Origin: Spirochaetota bacterium
Lineage (GTDB): Bacteria > Spirochaetota > UBA12135 > COTS27
Assembly: GCA_030621685.1 (NCBI GenBank)
Contig: JAUXHF010000052.1
Span: forward strand, 1 to 10,141
Reading direction: 5' to 3'
DNA length: 10,141 nucleotides
Of this stretch, positions 1 to 6,430 are shown one piece after another; position 1 is the first letter of the stretch, and each line of letters starts with the position of its first letter. The notes beneath the pieces were generated by a model. The model did not search any database and had not been told where the DNA came from. It saw only the letters and a list, made by a program, of their open reading frames with translations. Position numbers and translations under genes: made by a program.

Positions 1-1356
1 GTTTAATTCCTCGAACTGCTCTTTGCTAAGTGTATTTTTTTCTTCTAGCATAACTCTAGATAAATTAATGACTGCATTTAAGGGGGTGCGCATTTCATGA
101 TTAATGGTGGAATAGAACAAGCTGCTGGTGGCATTGGCGGCTTCAGCTGAAAGTTTAGCACGATTAAGCCTTTCCTCCATTTCTCTTCGTTGCGAAATAT
201 CAACGGCTACAATTCTGTAAAATTCTTTCTGTCTTACAAGCGATGAATTTTCGGAATCTGTAAAGGTTTTCTTGATGCAGGTAAGGTATAAAAGACAAAA
301 AATTTTTTTCCCGGTATGGCTTATCAAGAAACTTTCTACTTGAGTGCTACAGGGATGGCTTTGTTTGGCGCTGCTGAAGGCCTGCTTAATTTTGAGCAGA
401 CCTTCTTGGCTGACAAGGCTTTCTAGGAGCAACGTAGGTTCTTTTGCTAGCTGCTTGTTTTCTATTTTTTTTAAGGCTAATTTTTTTATGGCCGAGTTAT
501 TCATGCTGATGACATGGCCTTTTTTATCTACCTCTAAAAGAATATAATCAAGGTTTTCAAGAAGGCTTTTGTTGTACAAGGTTTTTTCCGCAAACATATT
601 TTGTTTTTGATTATATTTATTATGTATTCGGTGAAATAAATTTAGCATAATCTTGTTCTCTACAAAAATGCCACTGATACTTTGCACTGCTAACCCCTTG
701 CCGTTAAAAATTGATTGAATGCTTTTTATAGAATTGTAAAGCAGCGAATTTAAAAAGCTAAGGAGAATGAGGTTTAAGAAAATATAGCTAATAATGAAAC
801 TCATGCTAATATATAAACCTTGGTAGAAATTTTTATTGTTAATAGATAAAATTTCTTGGCTATTAAGAACAAAAACAAGCTGCCATCGTTTCAAGCTAGG
901 CTGCTTGTTGCTAGCTGCAGGATTTTTCGTTTGGCTGCTTTCTTTTTTTTGCCTAGTTGATAGAGTTGCATCTTCTGCTCCTTGCTTAGGTATAGTTTTT
1001 GGAATGAGCTGCCTTTCTAAAATGTACTGGCTGCTTATCCCTTGCTTTACATCTTGAAGTGATAAGCCTATTTTTTCTTGGCTAGAAGAAAGGAAAACTT
1101 TGTTATTCTCGATGATATAAACAGCCTGGATAAGAGTGGTTTTCATCGGGACATCGCTGATACGGTTTTGTATAGATCTGTTTTCATTACCCACTTCAAT
1201 TGAATATTTAAGGTTACTGAGCATAAGCTCAATGTTCTGCAATTGAAGTGGAATATATTTTTTTTTCAAGAAATACTGCTCTGTGCTTATAAAGTAGAGT
1301 GCTAGCAAAAGCAAAATAGCGGCATTCATTATTAAAAGAATATTTTTTAATTTCAT
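1..1356 (-). CDS. Membrane-bound PAS sensor histidine kinase, C-terminus cut by window edge
   Basis: This is the sensor half of a two-component system; it should autophosphorylate on a histidine and pass phosphate to a response regulator. The 452 residues visible are open to base 1. In order they show TM1 (about residues 5-23), an extracytoplasmic region of about 155 residues with a small-Cache/PAS-like strand pattern (IQAVYIIENNKVFLSSS, near 76-92), TM2 (about 179-206), a linker, a cytoplasmic PAS domain (about 258-388, ending VAVDISQRR), a short helix, and the HisKA box INHEMRTPLNAV with the phospho-acceptor His420. The ATP-binding HATPase domain must lie beyond the window, so a hybrid kinase with receiver domain is possible. 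The sensor region contains a polar low-complexity stretch (about 118-157). The start is the ATG at 1354-1356, with AGGGA four bases upstream, followed directly by the membrane anchor. It is divergent from the gene at 1677. Ligand and partner regulator are unknown. Confidence 0.9.
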   Translation of the reverse strand, partial: MKLKNILLIMNAAILLLLALYFISTEQYFLKKKYIPLQLQNIELMLSNLKYSIEVGNENRSIQNRISDVPMKTTLIQAVYIIENNKVFLSSSQEKIGLSLQDVKQGISSQYILERQLIPKTIPKQGAEDATLSTRQKKESSQTKNPAASNKQPSLKRWQLVFVLNSQEILSINNKNFYQGLYISMSFIISYIFLNLILLSFLNSLLYNSIKSIQSIFNGKGLAVQSISGIFVENKIMLNLFHRIHNKYNQKQNMFAEKTLYNKSLLENLDYILLEVDKKGHVISMNNSAIKKLALKKIENKQLAKEPTLLLESLVSQEGLLKIKQAFSSAKQSHPCSTQVESFLISHTGKKIFCLLYLTCIKKTFTDSENSSLVRQKEFYRIVAVDISQRREMEERLNRAKLSAEAANATSSLFYSTINHEMRTPLNAVINLSRVMLEEKNTLSKEQFEELN

Positions 1357-1360
1357 AGAA

Positions 1361-1365
1361 TCCCT
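1361..1365 (-). promoter_or_regulatory. Shine-Dalgarno AGGGA of the histidine kinase
   Basis: On the minus strand AGGGA sits four bases before the ATG at 1356. It is one of only two clear ribosome binding sites in the window and supports this kinase start. Confidence 0.5.
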
Positions 1366-1547
1366 AGCTTCTTACATGCTGATGTTATACTTTTTATAGT
1401 GACCATATTTATTACTACATGCCCTTGTTTTGAAAAGATGGGAATTTCGCTGTTTAGAAAAAAATATTTTGTTTTTATAAAAAAAAGATGTTTAAAAAAT
1501 AATTTAAGATAGGCTTAGGTTCTAAGTTTTTATATTTTTAGTTTTAG

Positions 1548-1576
1548 TTGACTTATTATGAAAACCATAGTAAAAA
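1548..1576 (+). promoter_or_regulatory. Possible sigma70 promoter for the SGCSID-family gene
   Basis: TTGACT at 1548-1553 matches the -35 consensus at five of six positions. After a 17-base spacer comes TAAAAA at 1571-1576, which matches TATAAT at four of six. Transcription would start near 1583, leaving a leader of roughly 75-95 bases that includes the G-rich patch. In AT-rich DNA such a match can arise by chance, so this is tentative. Confidence 0.3.
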
Positions 1577-1663
1577 TACTGGGCGGCTGGGCCTATGTAG
1601 CGCGGTCTTAGTTGGGATGGCAGAAAAAGTAAAAGCGTAAAAAAGAAAGTATTTTATGAGCAA

Positions 1664-1669
1664 GAAAGG
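1664..1669 (+). promoter_or_regulatory. Shine-Dalgarno GAAAGG favouring the ATG at 1677
   Basis: GAAAGG ends seven bases before the ATG at 1677, ideal spacing. The in-frame ATG at 1656 is preceded only by the weaker GAAAG followed by TATTTT. This favours the shorter protein beginning MKQKHQ over one with seven extra residues. Confidence 0.45.
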
Positions 1670-1676
1670 TAATATT

Positions 1677-2270
1677 ATGAAGCAAAAACATCAGAGCTAC
1701 CTTATAGATCCTGTTGTACGGGGTTTAGCTAAGCGCAGCCGGGGTTATGCTAAGGAAAGCAGGGTTTGGCTTTTTGCGTTTTCCAAAAAGCTAAAGAGAG
1801 AACAGCAGAAAAGCGTTGAGAGTTATCTGCTAGATTTTATAGCCAGATGGAAAAGCCATGGCGAAGAAGTGCAAGGCTGCTTTGAGATTTTTTTCGGACA
1901 ATGCATTGTGTTTTGTGCGAAAAAAAATACCGAAAACACAAGTATAAGTGGATGCAGCATTGATTCGTTAACGCAGGCACTGCGAGCTGCTTGTTGTATA
2001 GCCCAAGTAAATTTAATAGAAGCCGGAACGATACTGTATCTTCCCGAGGCTGATTTGGGAAAATTTATAAGCCTTCAAGAGGCTAAGAATAATTTAAGGG
2101 AAACTGAGCTTGATAGCTTGCTGAAGGAGCTTCCAAGATACGCCAAGAAGAGCTTAGTAAGTTTTCATGAAGATACCCTTATACTGAATTTTGCCTTAGC
2201 TAAATTAGAAGATTTTCTTAAGGGAGAGTTTCTGTTATCATTAAAGCAGTTTCGAATTTCAAGCTGCTGA
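1677..2270 (+). CDS. Conserved hypothetical protein, SGCSID-motif family (often misnamed 'ABC transporter ATPase')
   Basis: The function is unknown. The pattern RVWLF, then a helix, RWKSHGEEV, a strand ending IVFCAKK, SGCSID, and late DTLILNFAL recalls a short (about 160-residue) family common in Bacteroidota, which databases often label 'ABC transporter ATPase'. That label looks wrong: this sequence has no Walker A, signature or Walker B motif. This copy has 197 residues (204 if it starts at 1656), longer than the family members I recall, with a basic N-terminal extension before RVW. There is no signal peptide or membrane segment, so it is probably cytoplasmic. It is cysteine-rich, including CC about ten residues after SGCSID. 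Start 1677 is chosen for its ribosome binding site. It stands alone on the plus strand, divergent from the kinase and convergent with ispA, so context gives no functional clue. Family assignment is from memory of motifs, not a search. Confidence 0.75.
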   Translation: MKQKHQSYLIDPVVRGLAKRSRGYAKESRVWLFAFSKKLKREQQKSVESYLLDFIARWKSHGEEVQGCFEIFFGQCIVFCAKKNTENTSISGCSIDSLTQALRAACCIAQVNLIEAGTILYLPEADLGKFISLQEAKNNLRETELDSLLKELPRYAKKSLVSFHEDTLILNFALAKLEDFLKGEFLLSLKQFRISSC

Positions 2271-2277
2271 AGCTACG

Positions 2278-2307
2278 CAGAGCCAGAGCCAGAGCCAGAG
2301 CCAGAGC
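2278..2307. repeat. (CAGAGC)x5 hexanucleotide tandem repeat
   Basis: Five exact copies of CAGAGC lie in the 55-base gap between the convergent stop codons of the SGCSID gene (2268-2270) and ispA (2326-2328). The unit is not self-complementary and makes no hairpin, so it is not a terminator. It is a microsatellite likely to vary in copy number by replication slippage. Being outside both genes, copy-number change would not alter either protein. No clear terminator is visible in this gap for either gene. Confidence 0.95.
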
Positions 2308-2325
2308 ATATCGCGCTAGCTATAA

Positions 2326-3507
2326 TTATTTCTTTCGTGAATAGACAAATTTAGCAAGTTCGCTGAACATAGTTAAGGTTTCATTCATCTTTCTAACTGA
2401 AGCATCAGCCGCCAAGTTATGTTGTTTTGCTGTGTTGGTTTTTTGAGAGAGGCTGCTTCCTCTCCCTATCTCTATCCCTACCCCTCTAGGGGTTTTAGCG
2501 CTAGCCTCGATATTCAAAGAGATTTTTTTAAGCGAGGCCTGGGCTTGTTGTAAGGCTTTTTCGGCATGCCCGTAGGCTTCGGCTACACTAAGAAAGCTAA
2601 GATAGGTAGTTTTGTTATTTCGCAAATCGGAGCGGGCAGGCTTGCCTAAGTTTTCCTTAGTTTCTGTATAATCTAAAATATCATCGGTAATTTGAAAAAG
2701 CAGGCCTAGGGCTATGGCATAGCGCTCTAAGGCTTGGCATAAAGCTGTTTTGTGGAGCTGGGCATGGTAAAAAGGAGCACAAAGCGAGAAGCGGATAAGT
2801 GCGCCTGTTTTCATGTGATGCATGGCCTGCAGCTGAGAAAGCATGCTGATGTCTTGAGATTGGATATCCAGCACTTGTCCGCCTAGCATTCCCTTTATGC
2901 CAGCGGCTCTTGTTGTCTCTGCAAGCAAGGTTGCTAGGGTTGCCGGCTGGCCACCGCCACACTGGGCTAAAACAGTAAAGGCCTCGGTAAGCAAGGCATC
3001 GCCGGCTAAAATGGCCATGGCATCGCCAAATACCTTATGGCATGTGGGCTTGCCACGTCTTAGGGCATCGTTATCCATGGCAGGCAGATCGTCATGGATA
3101 AGTGAGTAGGTATGGATCATCTCTAGGGCTAAGGCAATTTTGACTACCTGTTGCCTAAAACTTTTTGCTGCTGCTGGCACTTGCTTTATTTGATCCACAC
3201 TGGCATCGCTTTGAGGTCTGGGCCTGGCAGCTAAGTGATGCAAGGGCAAGTGGAGCAGGGCATCATAGCCCATAAGCGTGAGGATGGGACGCAGGCGTTT
3301 GCCTCCAGCTGTTAGGGCATAGGTCATAGCTTGGGCTATTTTAGGAGGATAGCCAGCCTGCGAGCTGCTGGCTTTTTTTCTTAGCGACTCACTATACTTT
3401 GAAATCTGCTGGTCTATAATTTTTTTTTTCTCTGCGTAGTATTTTTGAAAGTGTATGGCCTTTGGTGAAAGCTGAAGGGCGATTTTGCTTGCTTTAGTTT
3501 TCTTCAT
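2326..3507 (-). CDS. ispA: Short-chain polyprenyl diphosphate synthase (farnesyl/geranylgeranyl type)
   Basis: It condenses dimethylallyl or farnesyl-type allylic diphosphates with isopentenyl diphosphate in the cytoplasm, supplying precursors for undecaprenyl carrier, quinones or carotenoids. Family motifs are complete: GGKRLRP (69-73), the first Asp-rich motif in SLIHDDLPAMDND (D139, D140, D145), GKPTCHKVFGD, GGQVLD, KTGALI and the second Asp-rich motif DDILD (275-279), then GKPARSD and the terminal helix ending YSRKK. Tyr then Ser at positions five and four before the first DD match E. coli IspA, so FPP synthase is likely; GGPP synthase cannot be excluded. At 393 residues it is about 90 longer than usual. 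The excess lies mainly in two low-complexity insertions (about 84-120 and 331-372), neither touching a catalytic motif. The ATG at 3507 is the only sensible start. No Shine-Dalgarno is visible. Codons 27-30 contain a run of ten A. It lies downstream of hisD, with a decayed duplicate of its own 5' end between. Confidence 0.93.
   Translation of the reverse strand: MKKTKASKIALQLSPKAIHFQKYYAEKKKIIDQQISKYSESLRKKASSSQAGYPPKIAQAMTYALTAGGKRLRPILTLMGYDALLHLPLHHLAARPRPQSDASVDQIKQVPAAAKSFRQQVVKIALALEMIHTYSLIHDDLPAMDNDALRRGKPTCHKVFGDAMAILAGDALLTEAFTVLAQCGGGQPATLATLLAETTRAAGIKGMLGGQVLDIQSQDISMLSQLQAMHHMKTGALIRFSLCAPFYHAQLHKTALCQALERYAIALGLLFQITDDILDYTETKENLGKPARSDLRNNKTTYLSFLSVAEAYGHAEKALQQAQASLKKISLNIEASAKTPRGVGIEIGRGSSLSQKTNTAKQHNLAADASVRKMNETLTMFSELAKFVYSRKK
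2461..2490. repeat. Degenerate hexamer tract inside ispA insertion 2
   Basis: On the plus strand the tract reads as imperfect hexamers TCTCCC, TATCTC, TATCCC, TACCCC, TCTAGG. On the coding strand these give alternating Gly/charged codons (G-I-E-I-G-R-G). The end overlaps a small inverted repeat, ACCCC-TCTA-GGGGT. The tract lies in the C-terminal insertion of IspA and suggests expansion by hexamer slippage, which keeps the frame. Confidence 0.5.
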
Positions 3508-3567
3508 ACATGTTTGAGCTTAGATGAGATTTAAAGTAAAAATAATAAAAAGCAAAGCCTCGCAAAG
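3357..3567 (-). repeat. Direct repeat copy A: 5' part of intact ispA plus its upstream region
   Basis: These 211 bases cover the first 50 or so codons of ispA and about 60 bases upstream. They recur in the same orientation at 3600-3803. Aligned by eye the copies differ by about seven substitutions and three small deletions in copy B (2, 4 and 1 bases), all within the coding half. The segment 3484-3567 is identical over 84 bases to 3720-3803. A 32-base spacer (3568-3599) separates the copies and matches neither outer flank, so this is not a plain tandem duplication. Confidence 0.95.
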
Positions 3568-3577
3568 ATTGGCAAAG
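3552..3577. repeat. Three GCAAAG boxes at exact 10-bp spacing upstream of ispA
   Basis: GCAAAG occurs at 3552-3557, 3562-3567 and 3572-3577, that is 45 to 70 bases upstream of the ispA ATG. The minus strand reads CTTTGC three times. The spacing is one helical turn, as expected for sites bound on one face of DNA. In copy B two of the boxes are preserved (3788-3793, 3798-3803). A regulatory role is inference; short iterations also arise by slippage. Confidence 0.4.
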
Positions 3578-3599
3578 GTTTGTTATGCCTATCTTATTC

Positions 3600-3803
3600 C
3601 CTGCCAGCTGCTTGCTTTTTTTTAGCGATTCACTATACTTTGAAATTGGTCTATAATTTTTTTTTCTCTGCGTAGTATTTTTGAAAGTGTATGGCCTTCG
3701 GTGAAATTTGAAGGGCGACTTTGCTTGCTTTAGTTTTCTTCATACATGTTTGAGCTTAGATGAGATTTAAAGTAAAAATAATAAAAAGCAAAGCCTCGCA
3801 AAG
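3600..3803 (-). repeat. Direct repeat copy B: decayed duplicate of the ispA 5' region
   Basis: This is the 204-base partner of 3357-3567, lying between hisD (stop at 3837-3839) and intact ispA. It carries the same upstream sequence, the same ATG context and the same first eight codons as ispA, then drifts. It ends toward ispA near CCTGCC-AGCTGCTT, where similarity stops. Confidence 0.95.
3651..3743 (-). pseudogene. Truncated duplicate of the ispA N-terminus (30 codons, then stop)
   Basis: From an ATG in the same context as ispA, copy B reads MKKTKASKVALQIS and continues to YYAEKKKL, then TAG at 3651-3653. Against ispA it has Ile9 to Val and Leu13 to Ile changes plus silent changes. The stop arises because its A run has nine bases where ispA has ten, shifting the frame. 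A further 4-base and a 2-base deletion lie beyond. No catalytic motif is present, so it cannot encode an enzyme. It could be an inert remnant, or a short upstream reading frame on a hisD-ispA transcript. Coding drift is real but modest, so the duplication is not very old. Confidence 0.85.
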
Positions 3804-3836
3804 CAAGAGCTAGAAAATTTAAGAGTTTTTGAAAAA

Positions 3837-5147
3837 TTAATAGCGCTTTGTGATAGAGCGGGCATGGCCTTCTAAGCCCTCATGCTGGGCCAGCTGGGCG
3901 GCGGCTGGTCCGTAGGCATTGAAGGCTTCTTTCGTATAACGGATAATGCTCGTGTAGCGCATAAAGTTAGAGACGCCTAGCGCCGAAGAAAAACGTGCTG
4001 TACCAGCGGTGGGTAATACATGGTTGGTGCCGGCTAGGTAATCGGCAACAGATTCGCAAGAGCAGTCCCCTAAGAAAATGGCTCCGGCATGGCTTATTTT
4101 ATCTAAGAGCCTCTCGTTATCCTGCTCTGTAAGAATTTCAAGATGCTCCGGCGCTAAGGCATTGACCATAGAAGCCGCCTGATCCATGTTGTCAACAAGC
4201 ATGACCGCTCCTCGTTTTTTCAAGGAACGGCTAATGGCATCATGGCGCTGGTAGCTAGCAAGGTTTTCTGTTATCAGCGAAATTGTTTTCTGGGCTAGCT
4301 TTTTGCTGTTTGTGAAAAGTACGGCAAGCTCTTGGCCTTGATGCTCTGCTTGAGCTAGCATGTCAAGGACAATTCGCTGGGCATTAGCGCTGTCATCGGC
4401 TATGATAGCAATCTCGCTAGGCCCGGCTAGGCTGTCTATCATAACATCGCCGAAGACCATTTTTTTGGCATAACTAACAAAGGCATTGCCCGGCCCGGCA
4501 ATAATATCTACGGCGGGAAGGCTCTTTGTTCCGTAGGCAAGCGCCGCTATGGCCTGAGCTCCGCCAACTTTATAGATCTCGGTGATGCCTAAGCTTTCGG
4601 CAACGTAGAGGAGCTTCGGGCTAAGCCTAAGGTTGCTTTGAGGCGGGCTGCATACTACTATTTTTTTTACGCCAGCTAGCTTGGCGGGAATGGCCGTCAT
4701 CAGCAAAGTAGAGAACAAAGGAGTTTTCCCAGCCTTGCCGCCGGGAATATAGAGACCTGCCTTCCCAAGCGGCCTAGCACGTAAACTTAGTTTTTCGCCA
4801 TACTGACCGGTATAGTGTATGTCTCGTTGAATTTGCAGTTTATGAAAGTTTTCTATATTTCGCTTCGCTATTTTTATAGCTTCTTTAAATTGAGGGCTAA
4901 CTTCTGCAGAGGCCTCTTTACGCTCAATAGCTGTTACGGCTAACTGATCTGCTCGCATGGAAAGACCATCAAAGGCTTTCGTATATTCTAGTAAGGCGGC
5001 ATCGCCATTGTTTTGAACCTCTTCGATAATGTTGGAAACTGTTTTATGAAGAGATGCTCTGGCCTGCTTGGCATGGCTGCTTTGTTCTTTTTCTTGCAGG
5101 CGTGCTAAGAACTGCTTTCGCTGGGCAAAGGTGTAAAGAGGTATCAT
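3837..5147 (-). CDS. hisD: Histidinol dehydrogenase
   Basis: It catalyses the last two steps of histidine synthesis, oxidising L-histidinol through the aldehyde to L-histidine with two NAD+, as a cytoplasmic zinc-dependent homodimer. At 436 residues it has normal length. Visible motifs are AGLYIPGG (130-137), KVGGAQAIAALAYGT (193-207), AGPGN (217-221), the zinc ligands Q266 and H269 in AQAEH, D369 and H428, and the catalytic Glu334-His335 in APEHLEI. All key residues are present, so it should be active. No other his gene is in the window; hisD sits between ychF and ispA. It starts 21 bases after the ychF stop, which suggests one transcript. The ATG at 5147 gives the usual N-terminus; the upstream sequence is AT-rich without a Shine-Dalgarno. 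Confidence 0.96.
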   Translation of the reverse strand: MIPLYTFAQRKQFLARLQEKEQSSHAKQARASLHKTVSNIIEEVQNNGDAALLEYTKAFDGLSMRADQLAVTAIERKEASAEVSPQFKEAIKIAKRNIENFHKLQIQRDIHYTGQYGEKLSLRARPLGKAGLYIPGGKAGKTPLFSTLLMTAIPAKLAGVKKIVVCSPPQSNLRLSPKLLYVAESLGITEIYKVGGAQAIAALAYGTKSLPAVDIIAGPGNAFVSYAKKMVFGDVMIDSLAGPSEIAIIADDSANAQRIVLDMLAQAEHQGQELAVLFTNSKKLAQKTISLITENLASYQRHDAISRSLKKRGAVMLVDNMDQAASMVNALAPEHLEILTEQDNERLLDKISHAGAIFLGDCSCESVADYLAGTNHVLPTAGTARFSSALGVSNFMRYTSIIRYTKEAFNAYGPAAAQLAQHEGLEGHARSITKRY

Positions 5148-5168
5148 AAAATATTAAAAATTAGGAGC

Positions 5169-6275
5169 TTAGACGTTAAATCTGAAATGACAGATATCGC
5201 CATCGGCGATGACGTAGTTTTTTCCTTCAAGTCGCAATTTCCCCAGCTCACGACACTTTTTATACGAGCCAAGTTTTATAAGCGTGGCATAATCAACAAC
5301 TTCGGCTTTAATGAAGCCGCGTTCAATATCGCTGTGAATCTTGCCGGCAGCCCCCGGTGCCTTTGTGTTTTTTTCGATGGTCCAAGCACGTGTCTCGGCC
5401 TCCCCGGTAGTGAAAAAAGTTATTAAGGAGAGAAGGTTGTAGCTTGAGCGAATAAGCTCCTCGCAAGCACTGCGAGTTTGTCCAAGCAAGGTGTTGACAT
5501 CGGCGGCCTCGTTATCGTGGCCAGCATGGCGAAGCGTGGCTATTTCGTTTTCAATATTAGCCGAGAGCGGAAGAATGCCCATACCAGATTTTTCTGCTAG
5601 TAAGGCAAGCTCTTGGTACTGCGAGTTATCAAGGGGCTTAGCCATAGCCTGCTCGCTCATATTTGCTAGGAGCATAGCCGGTTTTAAGGTTACCAGATTA
5701 AAGAGCTGTAGCTCTGCTCTATCACCCAGGCTTAAAGAGCTTTGTGAATAAAGAAGTTTCCCGGTTTGTAACAAAGCCTGTGTTTTCCTCAAGACGGCCA
5801 GAGTCTTCTCGGCTTCTTTTTCACGACTGCGTTTTTTTAAGCGTTCAAGATGTTTTTCAACTTGTTCTAAATCAAAAAGAATAAGTTCGCTATGGATTAT
5901 ATCGACATCTTCAAGTGCATTGATACTACCCTCGCGTAAAATTTCTTTGTCGTCAAACAAGCGGACTACATGGATAAGTGCATCGGTGCTTTGGATGTTG
6001 GCAATAAATTTATTTCCTAAGCCTTCGCCTTTGGCAGCCCCTTTAACCAGCCCGGCTATATCTACAAATTCGATGTTGGTGTAAATCTTCTTCTTACTTT
6101 GGCTGAGAGCTGAAAGAGCATCAATTCTTTGGTCCTGCACGCTTACAATGGCTCTGTTGGGGTCAATGGTGCAAAACGGATAATTCTCATTTGGAACTTG
6201 GGCATTCGTAAGAGCGTTAAACAAGGTTGACTTGCCTACGTTAGGCAAGCCCACAATACCACAGGAAAAAGACAT
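5169..6275 (-). CDS. ychF: Redox-regulated ribosome-associated ATPase, OLA1/YchF family
   Basis: This is an Obg-related TRAFAC P-loop protein that in studied members prefers ATP, binds ribosomes and modulates translation and oxidative stress responses. Its 368 residues match the family length. Seen are G1 GLPNVGKST (9-17), NYPFCTIDPN (31-40), G3 DIAGLVKGAAKGEGLGN (72-88), and the variant G4 NMSE (205-208) in place of NKxD, the family hallmark linked to ATP rather than GTP use. A helical coiled-coil arm spans about 130-180, and a C-terminal TGS domain (about 285-367) ends DGDICHFRFNV. The ATG at 6275 gives the canonical MSFSCGIVGLPN start. Upstream is AT-rich with no Shine-Dalgarno. It is followed closely by hisD and preceded by a 155-base gap after the permease gene, so it may have its own promoter there, though I cannot point to one. 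Confidence 0.97.
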   Translation of the reverse strand: MSFSCGIVGLPNVGKSTLFNALTNAQVPNENYPFCTIDPNRAIVSVQDQRIDALSALSQSKKKIYTNIEFVDIAGLVKGAAKGEGLGNKFIANIQSTDALIHVVRLFDDKEILREGSINALEDVDIIHSELILFDLEQVEKHLERLKKRSREKEAEKTLAVLRKTQALLQTGKLLYSQSSLSLGDRAELQLFNLVTLKPAMLLANMSEQAMAKPLDNSQYQELALLAEKSGMGILPLSANIENEIATLRHAGHDNEAADVNTLLGQTRSACEELIRSSYNLLSLITFFTTGEAETRAWTIEKNTKAPGAAGKIHSDIERGFIKAEVVDYATLIKLGSYKKCRELGKLRLEGKNYVIADGDICHFRFNV

Positions 6276-6395
6276 ATTTTATAAATGAAGAAATATTGGG
6301 TGAATCTGTATAAAGAAGAGCGCCCATATAGTTGGGTTTTAGTTTTAAAAGTTTTAAATTTTTTGTTTTGGCTAGGTTACCATGATGTTGTCACT

Positions 6396-6417
6396 GGCTT
6401 GGCTTTGTTGCCTTGCC
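6396..6417. other. Imperfect hairpin in the permease-ychF gap
   Basis: GGCTTGGC and GCCTTGCC flank a 6-base loop. They can pair as two GGC/GCC blocks around a two-base mismatch. It lies 14 bases past the permease stop. No T run follows on the minus strand, so it is at best a weak or factor-dependent terminator. The rest of 6276-6430 is AT-rich and shows nothing recognisable. Confidence 0.25.
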
Positions 6418-6430
6418 TCTTTTGCATAGC

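Larger units (their letters stand above)
1357..1655. other. Intergenic region between divergent kinase and SGCSID gene
   Basis: These 299 bases carry no convincing reading frame. The part next to the kinase (about 1366-1560) is very AT-rich with long A and T tracts. The part next to the plus-strand gene (about 1580-1622) is distinctly G-rich. Both genes must be transcribed outward from here. A possible sigma70-type promoter for the plus-strand gene is listed separately. For the kinase I see only AT-rich TATA-like hexamers (TATAAA, TATAAC on the minus strand near 1390-1402) without a matching -35 box. No terminator, tRNA or riboswitch is recognisable. Confidence 0.5.

Noticed and set aside
344..547. 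Open reading frame on the plus strand
   Set aside because: It lies antisense within the histidine kinase coding region and shows no family motif. The same holds for plus-strand frames at 836-1057, 2897-3109, 5187-5426, 5491-5751 and 9551-9811, and the minus frame at 2681-2962 inside ispA.
1590..1640. A tRNA-like stretch with a D-arm resemblance (TTAGTTGGGATGGC)
   Set aside because: No T-arm GTTCRA, no anticodon stem and no acceptor pairing could be found on either side.
1677..2270. ABC transporter ATPase function for the SGCSID protein
   Set aside because: No Walker A, Walker B or LSGGQ motif is present.
2278..2307. CRISPR-like array
   Set aside because: The unit is only six bases, in contiguous tandem, with no spacers.
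3357..3803. Insertion sequence or transposon as the cause of the repeat
   Set aside because: No transposase, no terminal inverted repeats and no clear target-site duplication; the repeated segment is simply the start of ispA with its upstream DNA.
6396..6417. Hairpin as an intrinsic terminator of the permease gene
   Set aside because: The stem has a central mismatch and no T run follows in the direction of permease transcription.
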